Source of the DNA: Ruminococcus sp. | GTDB taxonomy: Bacteria > Bacillota > Clostridia > Oscillospirales > Ruminococcaceae | Direction of reading: 5' to 3' | NCBI GenBank assembly: GCA_015066815.1 | Contig: SVNR01000025.1 | Coordinates: forward strand, 1 to 42,248 | DNA: 42,248 bases | Shown here: positions 22,468 to 30,934 of the stretch, piece after piece | How positions within the stretch are numbered: the first letter of the stretch is position 1 | Layout of the letters: every line of letters starts with the position of its first letter | Translations under genes and position numbers: made by a program | Notes under the pieces: model-generated | Databases searched by the model: none | What the model was told of the DNA's origin: nothing | Seen by the model: only the letters and a program-made list of their open reading frames with translations

Positions 22468-22995
22468 ATGGACAATATCAGAATGATCGAGGAGCTCAGA
22501 GAGAAAGCGGATGTAACATACGACGAGGCAAAGGTGATTCTCGAAAGCCTTAACTGGAATATGCTTGACGCACTTATCGCTCTTGAAAAGGAAGGAAAGC
22601 TCAGAAAAAAAGAAAGTATAAGCTATACTACCAAACGCAGCGACAGCTATGAATATCATGCAGAGCCTGAATGTGAAAAAAACTGTGATACCTTCGGCGA
22701 TGCCATGAGCAGATTTTTCGCATGGTGCAGGGTGATGATCGAAAAGGGCTGCAGCAATAACCTGTGTGTTTCATCAGGATCTGAGATAAAATGTGAAGTA
22801 CCGCTTATCATTATTGCTATTCTGCTTATACCTGCATGGCAGATAATAGGTATAGTTATTCTTATCGCATTTTTCAAGGGCATGAGCTTCAGTATTACAG
22901 GAGATTCTCCGTCACTTGAAAAGGTAAACAGTGTTCTTGCAAAATTCCGTTTCAGAAAAAACAGCAAGGATTTTGATGTAAATGAAAATAAATAA
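22468..22995 (+). CDS. UBA-like/DUF4342 membrane protein
   Basis: A 175-residue protein. Residues 1-45 form a small helical UBA/TS-N-like domain (IEELREKADVTYDEAKVILE, then NMLDALIALEKEGK), as in DUF4342 proteins. A Cys-containing, partly charged linker follows (CEKNCDTFGD, CRVMIEKGCSNNLC), then a hydrophobic stretch of about 30 residues (VPLIIIAILLIPAWQIIGIV) that likely spans the membrane once or twice. AGAAAGGATG lies before the ATG. Palindrome-family hairpins lie on both sides of the gene. Function unknown. Confidence 0.75.
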   Translation: MDNIRMIEELREKADVTYDEAKVILESLNWNMLDALIALEKEGKLRKKESISYTTKRSDSYEYHAEPECEKNCDTFGDAMSRFFAWCRVMIEKGCSNNLCVSSGSEIKCEVPLIIIAILLIPAWQIIGIVILIAFFKGMSFSITGDSPSLEKVNSVLAKFRFRKNSKDFDVNENK

Positions 22996-22996
22996 T

Positions 22997-23031
22997 ATAC
23001 TGAACGAAAAAGATATTTTGATGTTCACTAT
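22997..23031. repeat. Intergenic palindrome family, copy 9 (A/T loop type)
   Basis: Arms ATACTGAAC and GTTCACTAT (one mismatch) just after the DUF4342 stop codon. Confidence 0.7.
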
Positions 23032-23075
23032 ACATTTTTCACGGTGACAAACACAGCTTCTGATATCATTTCCCC

Positions 23076-23104
23076 TTGAAATATTTTTTTGTATCTGATA
23101 AAAT
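23076..23104 (+). promoter_or_regulatory. Sigma-A promoter of the two-component system
   Basis: TTGAAA at 23076-23081, 17-bp spacer, TAAAAT at 23099-23104. A palindrome-family copy starts 3 nt later. Confidence 0.75.
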
Positions 23105-23107
23105 GTT

Positions 23108-23140
23108 ATAGTAAACGCCGGATAAATCAGTGTTTACTAT
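23108..23140. repeat. Intergenic palindrome family, copy 10, at the transcription start
   Basis: Perfect arms ATAGTAAAC and GTTTACTAT; the paired change G/C to A/T relative to the GTGAAC copies keeps the stem. Confidence 0.8.
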
Positions 23141-23179
23141 GATCAGTACAAATTATTTTTTCAGGGGGATATATTGTTT

Positions 23180-23848
23180 ATGAAAATACTTATAGTTGAG
23201 GATGAAGAAAAGCTTGCAAGATTTACAGAGCTTGAGCTTATGCATGAGGGATATGAAACCGAAAAGGTTTTTGACGGAAGACTGGGGCTTGAGCTTGCGG
23301 AGAGCGGAAGGTTTGATCTTGTGCTGCTTGATATAATGCTGCCGGGACTTAACGGCATAGAGGTTCTCAGAAGACTCAGAAAAAGCTCTGATGTTCCGGT
23401 CATACTGCTTACAGCAAGGGATTCTGTTATGGATAAGGTCTCCGGACTTGATACGGGAGCTGACGACTATATTACAAAGCCCTTTGATATAGAGGAGCTT
23501 CTTGCGAGGATAAGAGCGGCGCTCAGAAAAAGAAAAGCTGATACAGTATCATCAACTCTGTCATCGGGACTCCTTACGCTTGACGACGCTTCTCATACTG
23601 TAAAGTATGACGGAAACGAGATAGAGCTTACAAACCGTGAGTTCGGACTTCTGAAAAAGCTGCTTGAAAACAAGTCCATCGTTCTGTCACGTGAGGTTCT
23701 TCTTGAAGATGTATGGGGCTTTGACTATATGGGTGAAACAAATATAGTTGACGTGTATGTAAGATACATAAGGAGCAAGATAGACGATGTTTACGGAATA
23801 AAGCTTATCCAGACCGTCCGTGGCGTCGGATACGTTATAAGGGATTGA
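23180..23848 (+). CDS. OmpR/PhoB-family response regulator
   Basis: A 222-residue regulator from ATG 23180; a TTG at 23174 in the same frame is possible, since GGGGGAT lies at 23164-23170. Receiver domain at 1-118 with the acidic pocket IVEDEEKL, phospho-acceptor Asp in LVLLDIMLPG (near 51), and the switch Thr/Lys in LLTARDS and YITKPFD. Winged-helix output domain from about 128 (LTNREFGLLKKLLENKS, DVYVRYIRSKID, TVRGVGYVIR). It is followed 4 bp later by its histidine kinase. The signal cannot be told from sequence. Confidence 0.94.
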   Translation: MKILIVEDEEKLARFTELELMHEGYETEKVFDGRLGLELAESGRFDLVLLDIMLPGLNGIEVLRRLRKSSDVPVILLTARDSVMDKVSGLDTGADDYITKPFDIEELLARIRAALRKRKADTVSSTLSSGLLTLDDASHTVKYDGNEIELTNREFGLLKKLLENKSIVLSREVLLEDVWGFDYMGETNIVDVYVRYIRSKIDDVYGIKLIQTVRGVGYVIRD

Positions 23849-23852
23849 GTAT

Positions 23853-25154
23853 ATGAAAAAAAACAAAAAAAGCACGGTAAAGATGAGCTCTATAGCCAGA
23901 AAGATATCTGTAGACTTCAATCTCAGGCTGCTATATGTTTTTATATGGCTTGATTTTATATTTGTCATCTTCAGAATAGAGCTCTGGCGTTTTATGACTG
24001 AGGCGGCAGCAAAGGGTGTGACAAGTTTTGAGGAGCTTCATTATATTTCTTTAAAAGGAAGATTTGTGTGCGATTCAGCTAAGGACGCAGTTGATTTTAT
24101 GAAAAACCTCTGTTATGAGATTCCGGGAGTGACGGAAGTAGTTCCGGCGCAGGGGATGATTCTTGAAACCGGTATTATTCTTGTGGTTATGCTTTCGGCT
24201 GAACTGTATTTTGTGCTGTCGGGATTTCTTAAGGGCGGCAGACGTGTAAGAGGCAAGCTTGCTCCGCTCAACAAGCTTGCGGCAAAAACCCAGATAATAA
24301 GCAGCGCCGGCTTTGACGGTGACAGCTTTCATGCGCTTGAGGATGCGCTTTCAAAGCTTGACGCAAACGATACAGAGTGCAGGGTATCTACCGGAAACAC
24401 AGAGCTTCAGGGTATAGAGGCGGCAATAAACAATCTTATAGAACGTATGAGAAAATCATACGAACAGCAGACAAGATTTGTTTCTGATGCTTCACATGAG
24501 CTCAGAACGCCTATATCTGTTATACAGGGATATGCAAATATGCTCAGCAGATGGGGCAAGGAGGATGAAAAAATCCTTGACGAATCAATAACTGCAATAA
24601 AAACAGAGTCGGAAAATATGAACAGGCTTGTCGAACAGCTTCTGTTCCTTGCAAGAGGAGATAACGGAAAAAACAGTCTTACTGTTGAGAGGACTGATCT
24701 TGCGGAAATGATGAGAGAAATATATGACGAATACAGAATGGTAGACAAGACTCATGTTTTTGAACTTAAAAAAAGCGAGACTGAAGTGATAACATACGGA
24801 GATCATTCACTGCTCAAGCAGGCGGCAAGAATACTTACTGACAACGCAGCAAAGTATACTCCTGAAGGAAAGAGCATAACCCTCTCTGCGTATATCACAG
24901 AAGACGGTATACCTGCTTTTGAAGTGCAGGATACCGGTATAGGGATTCCGTCCGAGGATATACCGAAGGTGTTTGAGAGGTTTTACAGAGCTGATGACGC
25001 AAGAAACAGAAAAACAGGCGGAACGGGTCTCGGACTTTCCATTGCGGGCTGGATAGTAGACAGGCATAAGGGCTACTTCAGGGTATCAAGCTATGTAGGC
25101 GTAGGCACAAGGTTTACAGTACTGCTGCCTGAAAACATAAACGATAAAAAATAA
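23853..25154 (+). CDS. Membrane sensor histidine kinase
   Basis: A 433-residue kinase, partner of the regulator just upstream. Membrane helices near 28-47 and 106-126 enclose a small extracytoplasmic sensor of about 55 residues. A HAMP-like linker follows, then the H-box DASHELRTP with the phosphorylated His near 215. The ATPase domain shows the N box DNAAKYTPEGK, G1 box DTGIGIP, F box FERFYRADDARN and G2 box GTGLGLSIAGWIV. The layout resembles CusS/ArlS-type kinases. A strong terminator follows the stop. Confidence 0.94.
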   Translation: MKKNKKSTVKMSSIARKISVDFNLRLLYVFIWLDFIFVIFRIELWRFMTEAAAKGVTSFEELHYISLKGRFVCDSAKDAVDFMKNLCYEIPGVTEVVPAQGMILETGIILVVMLSAELYFVLSGFLKGGRRVRGKLAPLNKLAAKTQIISSAGFDGDSFHALEDALSKLDANDTECRVSTGNTELQGIEAAINNLIERMRKSYEQQTRFVSDASHELRTPISVIQGYANMLSRWGKEDEKILDESITAIKTESENMNRLVEQLLFLARGDNGKNSLTVERTDLAEMMREIYDEYRMVDKTHVFELKKSETEVITYGDHSLLKQAARILTDNAAKYTPEGKSITLSAYITEDGIPAFEVQDTGIGIPSEDIPKVFERFYRADDARNRKTGGTGLGLSIAGWIVDRHKGYFRVSSYVGVGTRFTVLLPENINDKK

Positions 25155-25197
25155 AAACAGCTTTATCAGAGCTTAAGTTCTGATAAAGCTGTTTTTT
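25153..25197. terminator. Bidirectional Rho-independent terminator
   Basis: Perfect 18-bp stem (AAAAACAGCTTTATCAGA and its complement) with an 8-nt loop and T-runs on both strands, between the histidine kinase and glgA. Confidence 0.92.
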
Positions 25198-25254
25198 TGA
25201 AAATTATAATAAGCGGTAAACTTGTTCAGACGTTCACTGTAAAACTCAGACTGA

Positions 25255-26706
25255 TTACCAGCCAAGTACCTTGTCGTAAAGCTGTTCGTATTTTCTTGCA
25301 GAGCTGTCCCATGAGAAGTTTGTTTTCATTCCGCGTTTTACAATATCCGACCAGCCCTTTGGCATATCGTAGTAAACGTGCTTTGCATAGTTTATGATGC
25401 CGAGCATTTCATCAGCGTTGTAGTTGGAGAACGAGAAGCCGGTACCGGTGTTGTAGTATTCGTTGTACGGCTCTACGCTGTCCTTGAGACCGCCTGTTTC
25501 ACGTACTATCGGAACAGTACCATACTTTAATGCGATAAGCTGAGTAAGACCGCACGGCTCGAAGCGTGACGGAACAAGCATTGCGTCTGCTGCTGCGTAT
25601 ATCTTGTGAGCACGGTTTTCAGAGAAGAAGATATTTGCCGATACTCTGTCAGGGTGCATCTCCTGATAGTGTCTGAAGGTGTTTTCGTAGCGCTGTTCGC
25701 CTGTACCGAGAACGACAAGCTGAGTGTTGTCATCGATGATTTTGTCGATGACCCAGTTTATAAGATCAAGCCCCTTCTGGTCTGTAAGTCTTGATATTAT
25801 TGCTATCATAAACTTGTTCTTGTCAACAGGAAGACCGAGCTCACGCTGAAGCTCAAGCTTGTTGGTGTCTTTTCCCTTGCGGAAGGTTGAAACGGAGTAT
25901 TTTTTGAAAATCTCCTCGTCGTTTTCCGGACTGTAGATACTGTAGTCGATTCCGTTTATGATTCCGCACAGAGAGTTGTTTCTCGCTCTGAGAAGTCCGT
26001 CGAGTCCTTCACCGTAGTAGCTGTCCTGAATCTCACCTGCGTAGGTTTCGCTTACTGTTGTTATATAGTCAGCATAAACCATGCCGCCCTTGAGCATGTT
26101 AGCGTCTTTTTTGAATTCGAGCTTGTCCGGAGTAAACATATATCCCGGAAGGTCAGTGTTATACTCAAAGGTTTTTATATCCCAGATTCCCTGGAACTTC
26201 AGGTTGTGAATTGTCATGATGGTTTTTGTTCCGAAGTAGAATGGGTTTTCTGCGTATATGGAACGAAGAAATACAGGTATCAGAGCTGCCTGCCAGTCGT
26301 GACAGTGGATGATGTCCGGCTTGAAGTTGATAACAGGCATGATCGCAAGAACCGCCTTGCAGAAGAAGGTGAAGCGTTCGATATCAAACTTGGGATCGGA
26401 GTAAGGTCTGTCTCCGCCGAAGTAGTATTCGTTGTCTACAAAATAATAAGTTATGCCGTCGATCTCGTATTTCATTATTCCTACATGAAAGTTGCCCTTT
26501 CTCTTGCCGTAGTCCATATAGAAATGATGTATATACTGAAAGTTGTTTCTGTATTCCTGCGGTATAAAAGTATAGTACGGCATTATAACAGCAGCTTCGT
26601 ACTTTGTTCTGTCAAAAGTCTTCGGAAGTGTTCCGACAACGTCCGCAAGACCGCCTGTTTTTATAAAAGGCACACACTCGGATGCTGCAAAGAGGATTTT
26701 CTTCAT
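25255..26706 (-). CDS. glgA: Glycogen synthase (ADP-glucose type)
   Basis: GlgA (glycosyltransferase family 5) extends alpha-1,4-glucan from ADP-glucose. The 483 residues match the family. The N-terminal ADP-glucose loop KTGGLADVVG starts at residue 16, HCHDWQAAL near 139, and the C-terminal domain shows ISRLTDQKGLDL, PSRFEPCGLTQ with the catalytic Glu, and YGTVPIVRETGGLKDSV. GAAAGGA precedes the start. It is separate from glgP, with no glgB/glgC in the window. It is transcribed towards the terminator at 25153-25197. Confidence 0.96.
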   Translation of the reverse strand: MKKILFAASECVPFIKTGGLADVVGTLPKTFDRTKYEAAVIMPYYTFIPQEYRNNFQYIHHFYMDYGKRKGNFHVGIMKYEIDGITYYFVDNEYYFGGDRPYSDPKFDIERFTFFCKAVLAIMPVINFKPDIIHCHDWQAALIPVFLRSIYAENPFYFGTKTIMTIHNLKFQGIWDIKTFEYNTDLPGYMFTPDKLEFKKDANMLKGGMVYADYITTVSETYAGEIQDSYYGEGLDGLLRARNNSLCGIINGIDYSIYSPENDEEIFKKYSVSTFRKGKDTNKLELQRELGLPVDKNKFMIAIISRLTDQKGLDLINWVIDKIIDDNTQLVVLGTGEQRYENTFRHYQEMHPDRVSANIFFSENRAHKIYAAADAMLVPSRFEPCGLTQLIALKYGTVPIVRETGGLKDSVEPYNEYYNTGTGFSFSNYNADEMLGIINYAKHVYYDMPKGWSDIVKRGMKTNFSWDSSARKYEQLYDKVLGW

Positions 26707-26887
26707 ATTACTTTTTTCCTTTCGTTGTTTTGGGTGTATGTTATTTGTTTGTTATAATATATACAAAGCAAAGATGTCTCCCGATATTATTGTAGCATAT
26801 TATCGAAAATAAAACAACTGCCTTATCATACAATATTCTGTTTAATTTTTTATGGCAAATATTTTGACAGCACTTTGATTTTTGAGA

Positions 26888-26916
26888 TTGATTTTGTTTT
26901 ATTTGTATGATATAAT
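26888..26916 (+). promoter_or_regulatory. Sigma-A promoter of the GDPD gene
   Basis: TTGATT at 26888-26893, 17-bp spacer, TATAAT at 26911-26916. The predicted leader is about 190 nt. Confidence 0.65.
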
Positions 26917-26949
26917 GAAAAATATGCAGAATATTATGTGTAAAATCTA

Positions 26950-26988
26950 TTATAGTGAGTGTGGAAAATGTTTTTGCATTCACTATAA
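26950..26988. repeat. Intergenic palindrome family, copy 11
   Basis: Arms TTATAGTGA(G)TG and CA(T)TCACTATAA around GGAAAATGTTTTTG. Confidence 0.75.
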
Positions 26989-27050
26989 TAAACTTATTTT
27001 TATAGCTTTGCACCGAGTTGATTACAAAAGCTTCGTGCATATCGGCTGAT

Positions 27051-27084
27051 AGTAAACGACAGAAAAAATTTTTTTTCGTTTACT
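27051..27084. repeat. Intergenic palindrome family, copy 12 (A/T loop type)
   Basis: Perfect 9-bp arms AGTAAACGA and TCGTTTACT. The 20 bases before it (CGTGCATATCGGCTGAT) nearly repeat those at 771-787. Confidence 0.75.
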
Positions 27085-27110
27085 CAAAAAACTGTGTGGG
27101 AGGGGTTTTT

Positions 27111-28877
27111 TTGAAAAGGACAGGCGGATATATCGGAAAAATGATAAAAGCAAATTTTCCTGTTCTTGCAGGCTTTGAGTTTGTGTTCAAGGCTTCTGCT
27201 TTTCTGCTGTTTATTCCTCTTATAATAAAGCTTATGGGTGTTGCTACCGATAACGTCGGGATTATTTATCTGACAACGAAAAACATAGCTTCACTTATGA
27301 AAAATCCGCTTACGATAAGTATGATATTACTTGCGCTGTTTGTTTTTATATGTATATCATACTATGAGATATGCTGTATATGGTCGTGCTGTGAAAACTT
27401 TTCCTGCGGAAGAAAAACAACTATACACGGAATGTTCCTTGACGGGTTTTGCAGAATGAGAGAAACAAGCCGGGAAAAAAGATTTCTGATATATCTGCAG
27501 ATGCTCTTTGTCTTTCCGCTGTTTAATTTTCAGATGACTGTAGTTCTGTTCAAGAAGATAGATATTCTTGAGAACTGTATAAGGTTTCTTTTCGGAGGGG
27601 CAAGGGATATATATATAGGCATACTGTGCGCAGTACTTGCGGTTTTTGCGGCTGCAGCGGCGGTACAGAGCTTTGGAAGGACTGTTTCAGGAAAGAAAAC
27701 AGATAAAAAAAATATTTTAAAGACGGCTGCAGGCTTTGCCGTTCTCAATGCCGCATCAGGTCTTCTGCTTTTTCTTGTCTATCTTGTGCTTGTGCTTGCA
27801 GCGGCTGTGATACTCAGGTTCTGGTGCAGACAGGATACTGCGTTTGCACGTCTTATCACGTTTGAGAATAGTATATATTATTTTCTTAGTTTTCTGGCAG
27901 GTGCTGTGGGAATGGTGTCGAACACCGCTCTGGCATATCGTATAGCAAGTACGGGAGAGAGCAGAGAGAGCTTGAAAAAAGCAGAAGTCCCCCTGACCGG
28001 AAGTAAAAAAAATATTTTTGCAGCTGTTCTTGTTTGCCTTGTTATGATATCAGATATCACTGCACTTGCAGGGTATTTTATGAACGGCTCGCGTATACTG
28101 GAGGATATTCTTATAAGTACTACTGTAACAGCCCATAGAGGCGGTGCAAGATTTGCACCTGAAAACACAATGTATGGTATCCGCTATGCCATAGACAGCG
28201 GAGCGGATTATGTCGAGGTCGATGTTCAGCTTTCTTCTGACGGCGTTGTTTTTCTTCTTCATGACAAAAACCTCAAGAGAACAACCGGAGTAAACAAGAA
28301 CGCATATCAGCTTACCTATGAAGAGCTGTCTGCCCTTGACGCAGGAAGCTTTTTCGGAGTTTCTTTTTCTGATGCATATATTCCTACTCTTGAGGAGGTG
28401 CTCATCGAGTGCAAGAGCAGAATAAAGCTAAACATAGAGCTCAAAAAAAGCGGAAATACCGGAAACGCACTTCCCGATAAGGTTCTTGAACTTATAGAAC
28501 TGTATGATATGGAAGAGCAGTGTGTTATATCGTCTTCGGAGTATTCATATATTAAGTATATAAAAGAAAAAAAGCCGTCTGTCAGAACCGGATATATCGC
28601 AAATATGCTTTACGGCGAGGCCGCCTCTCTTGAATATGCGGATTTTTTCAGTGTCAAGCATACTGTTGTAAACGAAAGCTTTGTCCGTGCCGCACACAGT
28701 GCCGGTAAGGAGGTGCATGTCTGGACGGTAAACACAAAGCACCTTATAAACCGCATGAAGGGACTTGATGTTGACAGCATCATCACCGATAATCCTGTGC
28801 TCTGCCGCAGGCTGCTGTCAAGAAAAAACGAGCACAGGACCTTTATAGAGCTGCTACAGACTCTGCTTTACAAATAA
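27111..28877 (+). CDS. Membrane-bound glycerophosphodiester phosphodiesterase
   Basis: A 588-residue protein starting at TTG 27111, behind GGGAGGGG at 27097-27104; an upstream TTG at 27018 lies in the hairpin-rich leader and lacks a binding site. The first 330 residues hold about seven to eight membrane segments (the GDPD membrane domain). Residues about 340-588 are the catalytic TIM barrel: TAHRGGARFAPENT with the catalytic His, DYVEVDVQLSSDG, LLHDKNLKRTTG, and later LNIELKK and VHVWTVN. It should release glycerol-3-phosphate from glycerophosphodiesters or teichoic-acid material at the membrane. Substrate is inferred. Its stop codon lies within the glmS promoter region. Confidence 0.88.
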   Translation: MKRTGGYIGKMIKANFPVLAGFEFVFKASAFLLFIPLIIKLMGVATDNVGIIYLTTKNIASLMKNPLTISMILLALFVFICISYYEICCIWSCCENFSCGRKTTIHGMFLDGFCRMRETSREKRFLIYLQMLFVFPLFNFQMTVVLFKKIDILENCIRFLFGGARDIYIGILCAVLAVFAAAAAVQSFGRTVSGKKTDKKNILKTAAGFAVLNAASGLLLFLVYLVLVLAAAVILRFWCRQDTAFARLITFENSIYYFLSFLAGAVGMVSNTALAYRIASTGESRESLKKAEVPLTGSKKNIFAAVLVCLVMISDITALAGYFMNGSRILEDILISTTVTAHRGGARFAPENTMYGIRYAIDSGADYVEVDVQLSSDGVVFLLHDKNLKRTTGVNKNAYQLTYEELSALDAGSFFGVSFSDAYIPTLEEVLIECKSRIKLNIELKKSGNTGNALPDKVLELIELYDMEEQCVISSSEYSYIKYIKEKKPSVRTGYIANMLYGEAASLEYADFFSVKHTVVNESFVRAAHSAGKEVHVWTVNTKHLINRMKGLDVDSIITDNPVLCRRLLSRKNEHRTFIELLQTLLYK

Positions 28878-28895
28878 TAATAATTATGATATAAT
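28867..28895 (+). promoter_or_regulatory. Sigma-A promoter of glmS
   Basis: TTTACA at 28867-28872 (overlapping the end of the GDPD gene), 17-bp spacer, TATAAT at 28890-28895. A palindrome-family hairpin begins 3 nt later. Confidence 0.7.
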
Positions 28896-28898
28896 AAA

Positions 28899-28933
28899 AT
28901 AGTGAACGTCAAAACAGATCCGGCGTTCACTAT
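28899..28933. repeat. Intergenic palindrome family, copy 13, at the glmS transcription start
   Basis: Perfect arms ATAGTGAACG and CGTTCACTAT, loop TCAAAACAGATCCGG. It would form the extreme 5' end of the glmS mRNA. Confidence 0.8.
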
Positions 28934-29031
28934 AATTAATTTATTTTATAGAAAACAGAAAAACACATAAAGTATAAAAATAAAAAGACAGAAAATAACA
29001 TGCAGTAACTGTCGTATGGAGGAAATCAATT

Positions 29032-30852
29032 ATGTGCGGTATAGTTGGATATGTCGGAAAGCAGAATTGTACAGACGTACTCATAAATTCTCTTTCCAGG
29101 TTAGAGTACAGAGGATATGATTCGGCAGGAATAGCTGTTTTTGAAAACGGTGAAATAAAAGTTGTAAAATCCAAAGGAAGACTCACAGACCTCTCAGCTC
29201 GTATGGAGACAGAGGGAAGACCGTCCGGAAACGTCGGAATAGGTCATACAAGATGGGCAACACATGGTGAACCGTCAGATGTAAACTCTCACCCGCACAG
29301 CGGAGCTGATGTTACTCTTGTTCACAACGGTATCATCGAAAACTACAAAAAGCTCAAGGAGTTCCTTATCAGAGAAGGCAAGGAGTTCAAAAGTGAAACT
29401 GATACAGAGGTAGTAGCACAGCTTATAAGCTATTACTATAACGGAGATCCTGTCGAAGCAATCATAAAGGCTTCCAAGGACATCGAGGGTTCTTTTGCGC
29501 TGGGCGTTGTGTTCAGGGATTTTACAGATACGATATTTGCACTGAGAAGAGAGAGTCCGCTTATTGTCGGTGTAGGCGAGGACGAAAGCTTTATAGCTTC
29601 AGACGTTCCGGCTATTTTACAGTATACAAGAAACTATTATCTTCTTGAGCCAAACGAGATAGCTGTTCTCAGCCCTTACAGCACAAAGATCTACGATCAG
29701 CACTATCAGGCGATAGAAAAAGAGCTTAAAACAGCTGACTGGGATATGGATGCTGCTGAGAAGCAGGGCTATGAGCATTTTATGCTCAAGGAAATACACG
29801 AACAGCCGACAGCAATAAAAACCACAATAGCTTCAAGAATAACAGACGGACTTCCTGATCTTGAAGAATGCGGAATAACCTGCGAAAAGCTCAACAGCTT
29901 CAGAAACATCTTCATAGTAGCCTGCGGAACAGCTATGCATGCAGGTGTTGTAGGCAAGTATGTTATAGAGAAGCTTGCCCGTGTTCCTGTTGTTGTTGAT
30001 ATAGCTTCCGAGTTCAGATACAGAGAGCCTATCGTTGGTGACGGCGATCTTGTAATAATTATTTCACAGTCGGGTGAGACTGCAGACAGTCTTGCAGCAC
30101 TCAGACTCGCAAAGGAAAACGGAGCAAAAACTCTTGCTATAGTAAACGCAAAGGGTTCGTCCATAGCACGTGAAGCAGATATGCTCATGTACACACACGC
30201 AGGTCCGGAGATAGCCGTAGCTTCAACAAAGGCATATATGGTCCAGATAGCTGTCATGTATCTTTTCGCTTTTGAGCTTGCTCTTGCAAAGGGAAAGATA
30301 TCCGAAGACGAGTGTAAGAAGCTTGTTTCTGGGCTCCAGAATATCCCTGATGTTATTTCGGGTATGCTTGAGGATATAGACGATTCACAGTATGCAGCAG
30401 CTTCGCTCGTTAACGCAGACAGCCTGCTCTACATCGGAAGAGGACTTGACTATGCGCTCAGTATGGAGGGCTCGCTTAAGCTCAAGGAGATAAGCTATAT
30501 CCATTCTGAATCATACGCAGCAGGTGAGTTAAAGCACGGTACTATATCACTTATCTCAGAAAACATGCCTGTAATAGCCGTTGTTACTCAGCCGGAGCTT
30601 GCACAGAAGACAGTAAGCAACATAAAGGAAGTAAAGGCAAGAGGTGCATATGTTATTCTCGTATGCTCAGCATCGATAACAGTAGATGAAGACGCATATG
30701 ACCTGAAGCTTGTCGTTCCGGATACTGATCCGCTTCTTATGCCTATGCCGGCAGTAGTTCCTCTTCAGCTTATAGCTTACTATACATCAGTACTCAGAGG
30801 AAACGATGTTGATAAGCCGCGAAATCTTGCCAAGTCAGTAACGGTTGAATAA
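29032..30852 (+). CDS. glmS: Glutamine-fructose-6-phosphate aminotransferase
   Basis: GlmS makes glucosamine-6-phosphate from fructose-6-phosphate and glutamine, the entry to cell-wall amino sugars. The 606 residues match the family. Mature Cys1 follows Met (MCGIVGYVG); GHTRWATHGEPS and HNGIIENY belong to the glutaminase domain. Two SIS domains follow (CGTAMHAGVVGK, SQSGETADS, then YIGRGLDYALSMEGSLKLKE), ending DKPRNLAKSVTVE. GGAGG lies 8 nt before the ATG. Many Bacillota control glmS with a ribozyme leader; the roughly 130-nt leader here is A/T-rich and I see no ribozyme core, only the 5' hairpin. Confidence 0.97.
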   Translation: MCGIVGYVGKQNCTDVLINSLSRLEYRGYDSAGIAVFENGEIKVVKSKGRLTDLSARMETEGRPSGNVGIGHTRWATHGEPSDVNSHPHSGADVTLVHNGIIENYKKLKEFLIREGKEFKSETDTEVVAQLISYYYNGDPVEAIIKASKDIEGSFALGVVFRDFTDTIFALRRESPLIVGVGEDESFIASDVPAILQYTRNYYLLEPNEIAVLSPYSTKIYDQHYQAIEKELKTADWDMDAAEKQGYEHFMLKEIHEQPTAIKTTIASRITDGLPDLEECGITCEKLNSFRNIFIVACGTAMHAGVVGKYVIEKLARVPVVVDIASEFRYREPIVGDGDLVIIISQSGETADSLAALRLAKENGAKTLAIVNAKGSSIAREADMLMYTHAGPEIAVASTKAYMVQIAVMYLFAFELALAKGKISEDECKKLVSGLQNIPDVISGMLEDIDDSQYAAASLVNADSLLYIGRGLDYALSMEGSLKLKEISYIHSESYAAGELKHGTISLISENMPVIAVVTQPELAQKTVSNIKEVKARGAYVILVCSASITVDEDAYDLKLVVPDTDPLLMPMPAVVPLQLIAYYTSVLRGNDVDKPRNLAKSVTVE

Positions 30853-30871
30853 CCATAATAAACGAAAAATT

Positions 30872-30912
30872 ATAGTGAAGGTCAAAACAAATCTGACTTT
30901 CACTATTTTTTT
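30872..30912 (+). terminator. Palindrome family copy 14, acting as glmS terminator
   Basis: Arms ATAGTGAAGGTC and GACTTTCACTAT (one mismatch) followed directly by seven T. This copy has the full form of an intrinsic terminator. Confidence 0.75.
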
Positions 30913-30934
30913 CAGGGGAACAGGTGAAGTAAAT

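Larger units (their letters stand above)
26707..27110. other. 404-bp divergent intergenic region, glgA / GDPD gene
   Basis: A/T-rich. It holds the glgA ribosome binding site, a plus-strand sigma-A promoter and two palindrome-family hairpins that would both be in the leader of the downstream GDPD mRNA. I could not place a confident glgA promoter. No gene is seen. Confidence 0.6.

Noticed and set aside
25205-25250. Further palindrome-family copy near the end of glgA
   Set aside because: Only a CGTTCACTGTAAA half is seen; no matching left arm.
26936-27048. 37-codon ORF in the GDPD leader
   Set aside because: No ribosome binding site, and it runs through a palindrome-family hairpin.
28902-29031. 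glmS ribozyme
   Set aside because: The leader is short and A/T-rich; I found no conserved ribozyme core, only a 5' hairpin.
30845-30934. Extended GIY-YIG N-terminus
   Set aside because: The extension is translated from the glmS terminator hairpin; the domain starts at 30935 behind AGGTGAAG.
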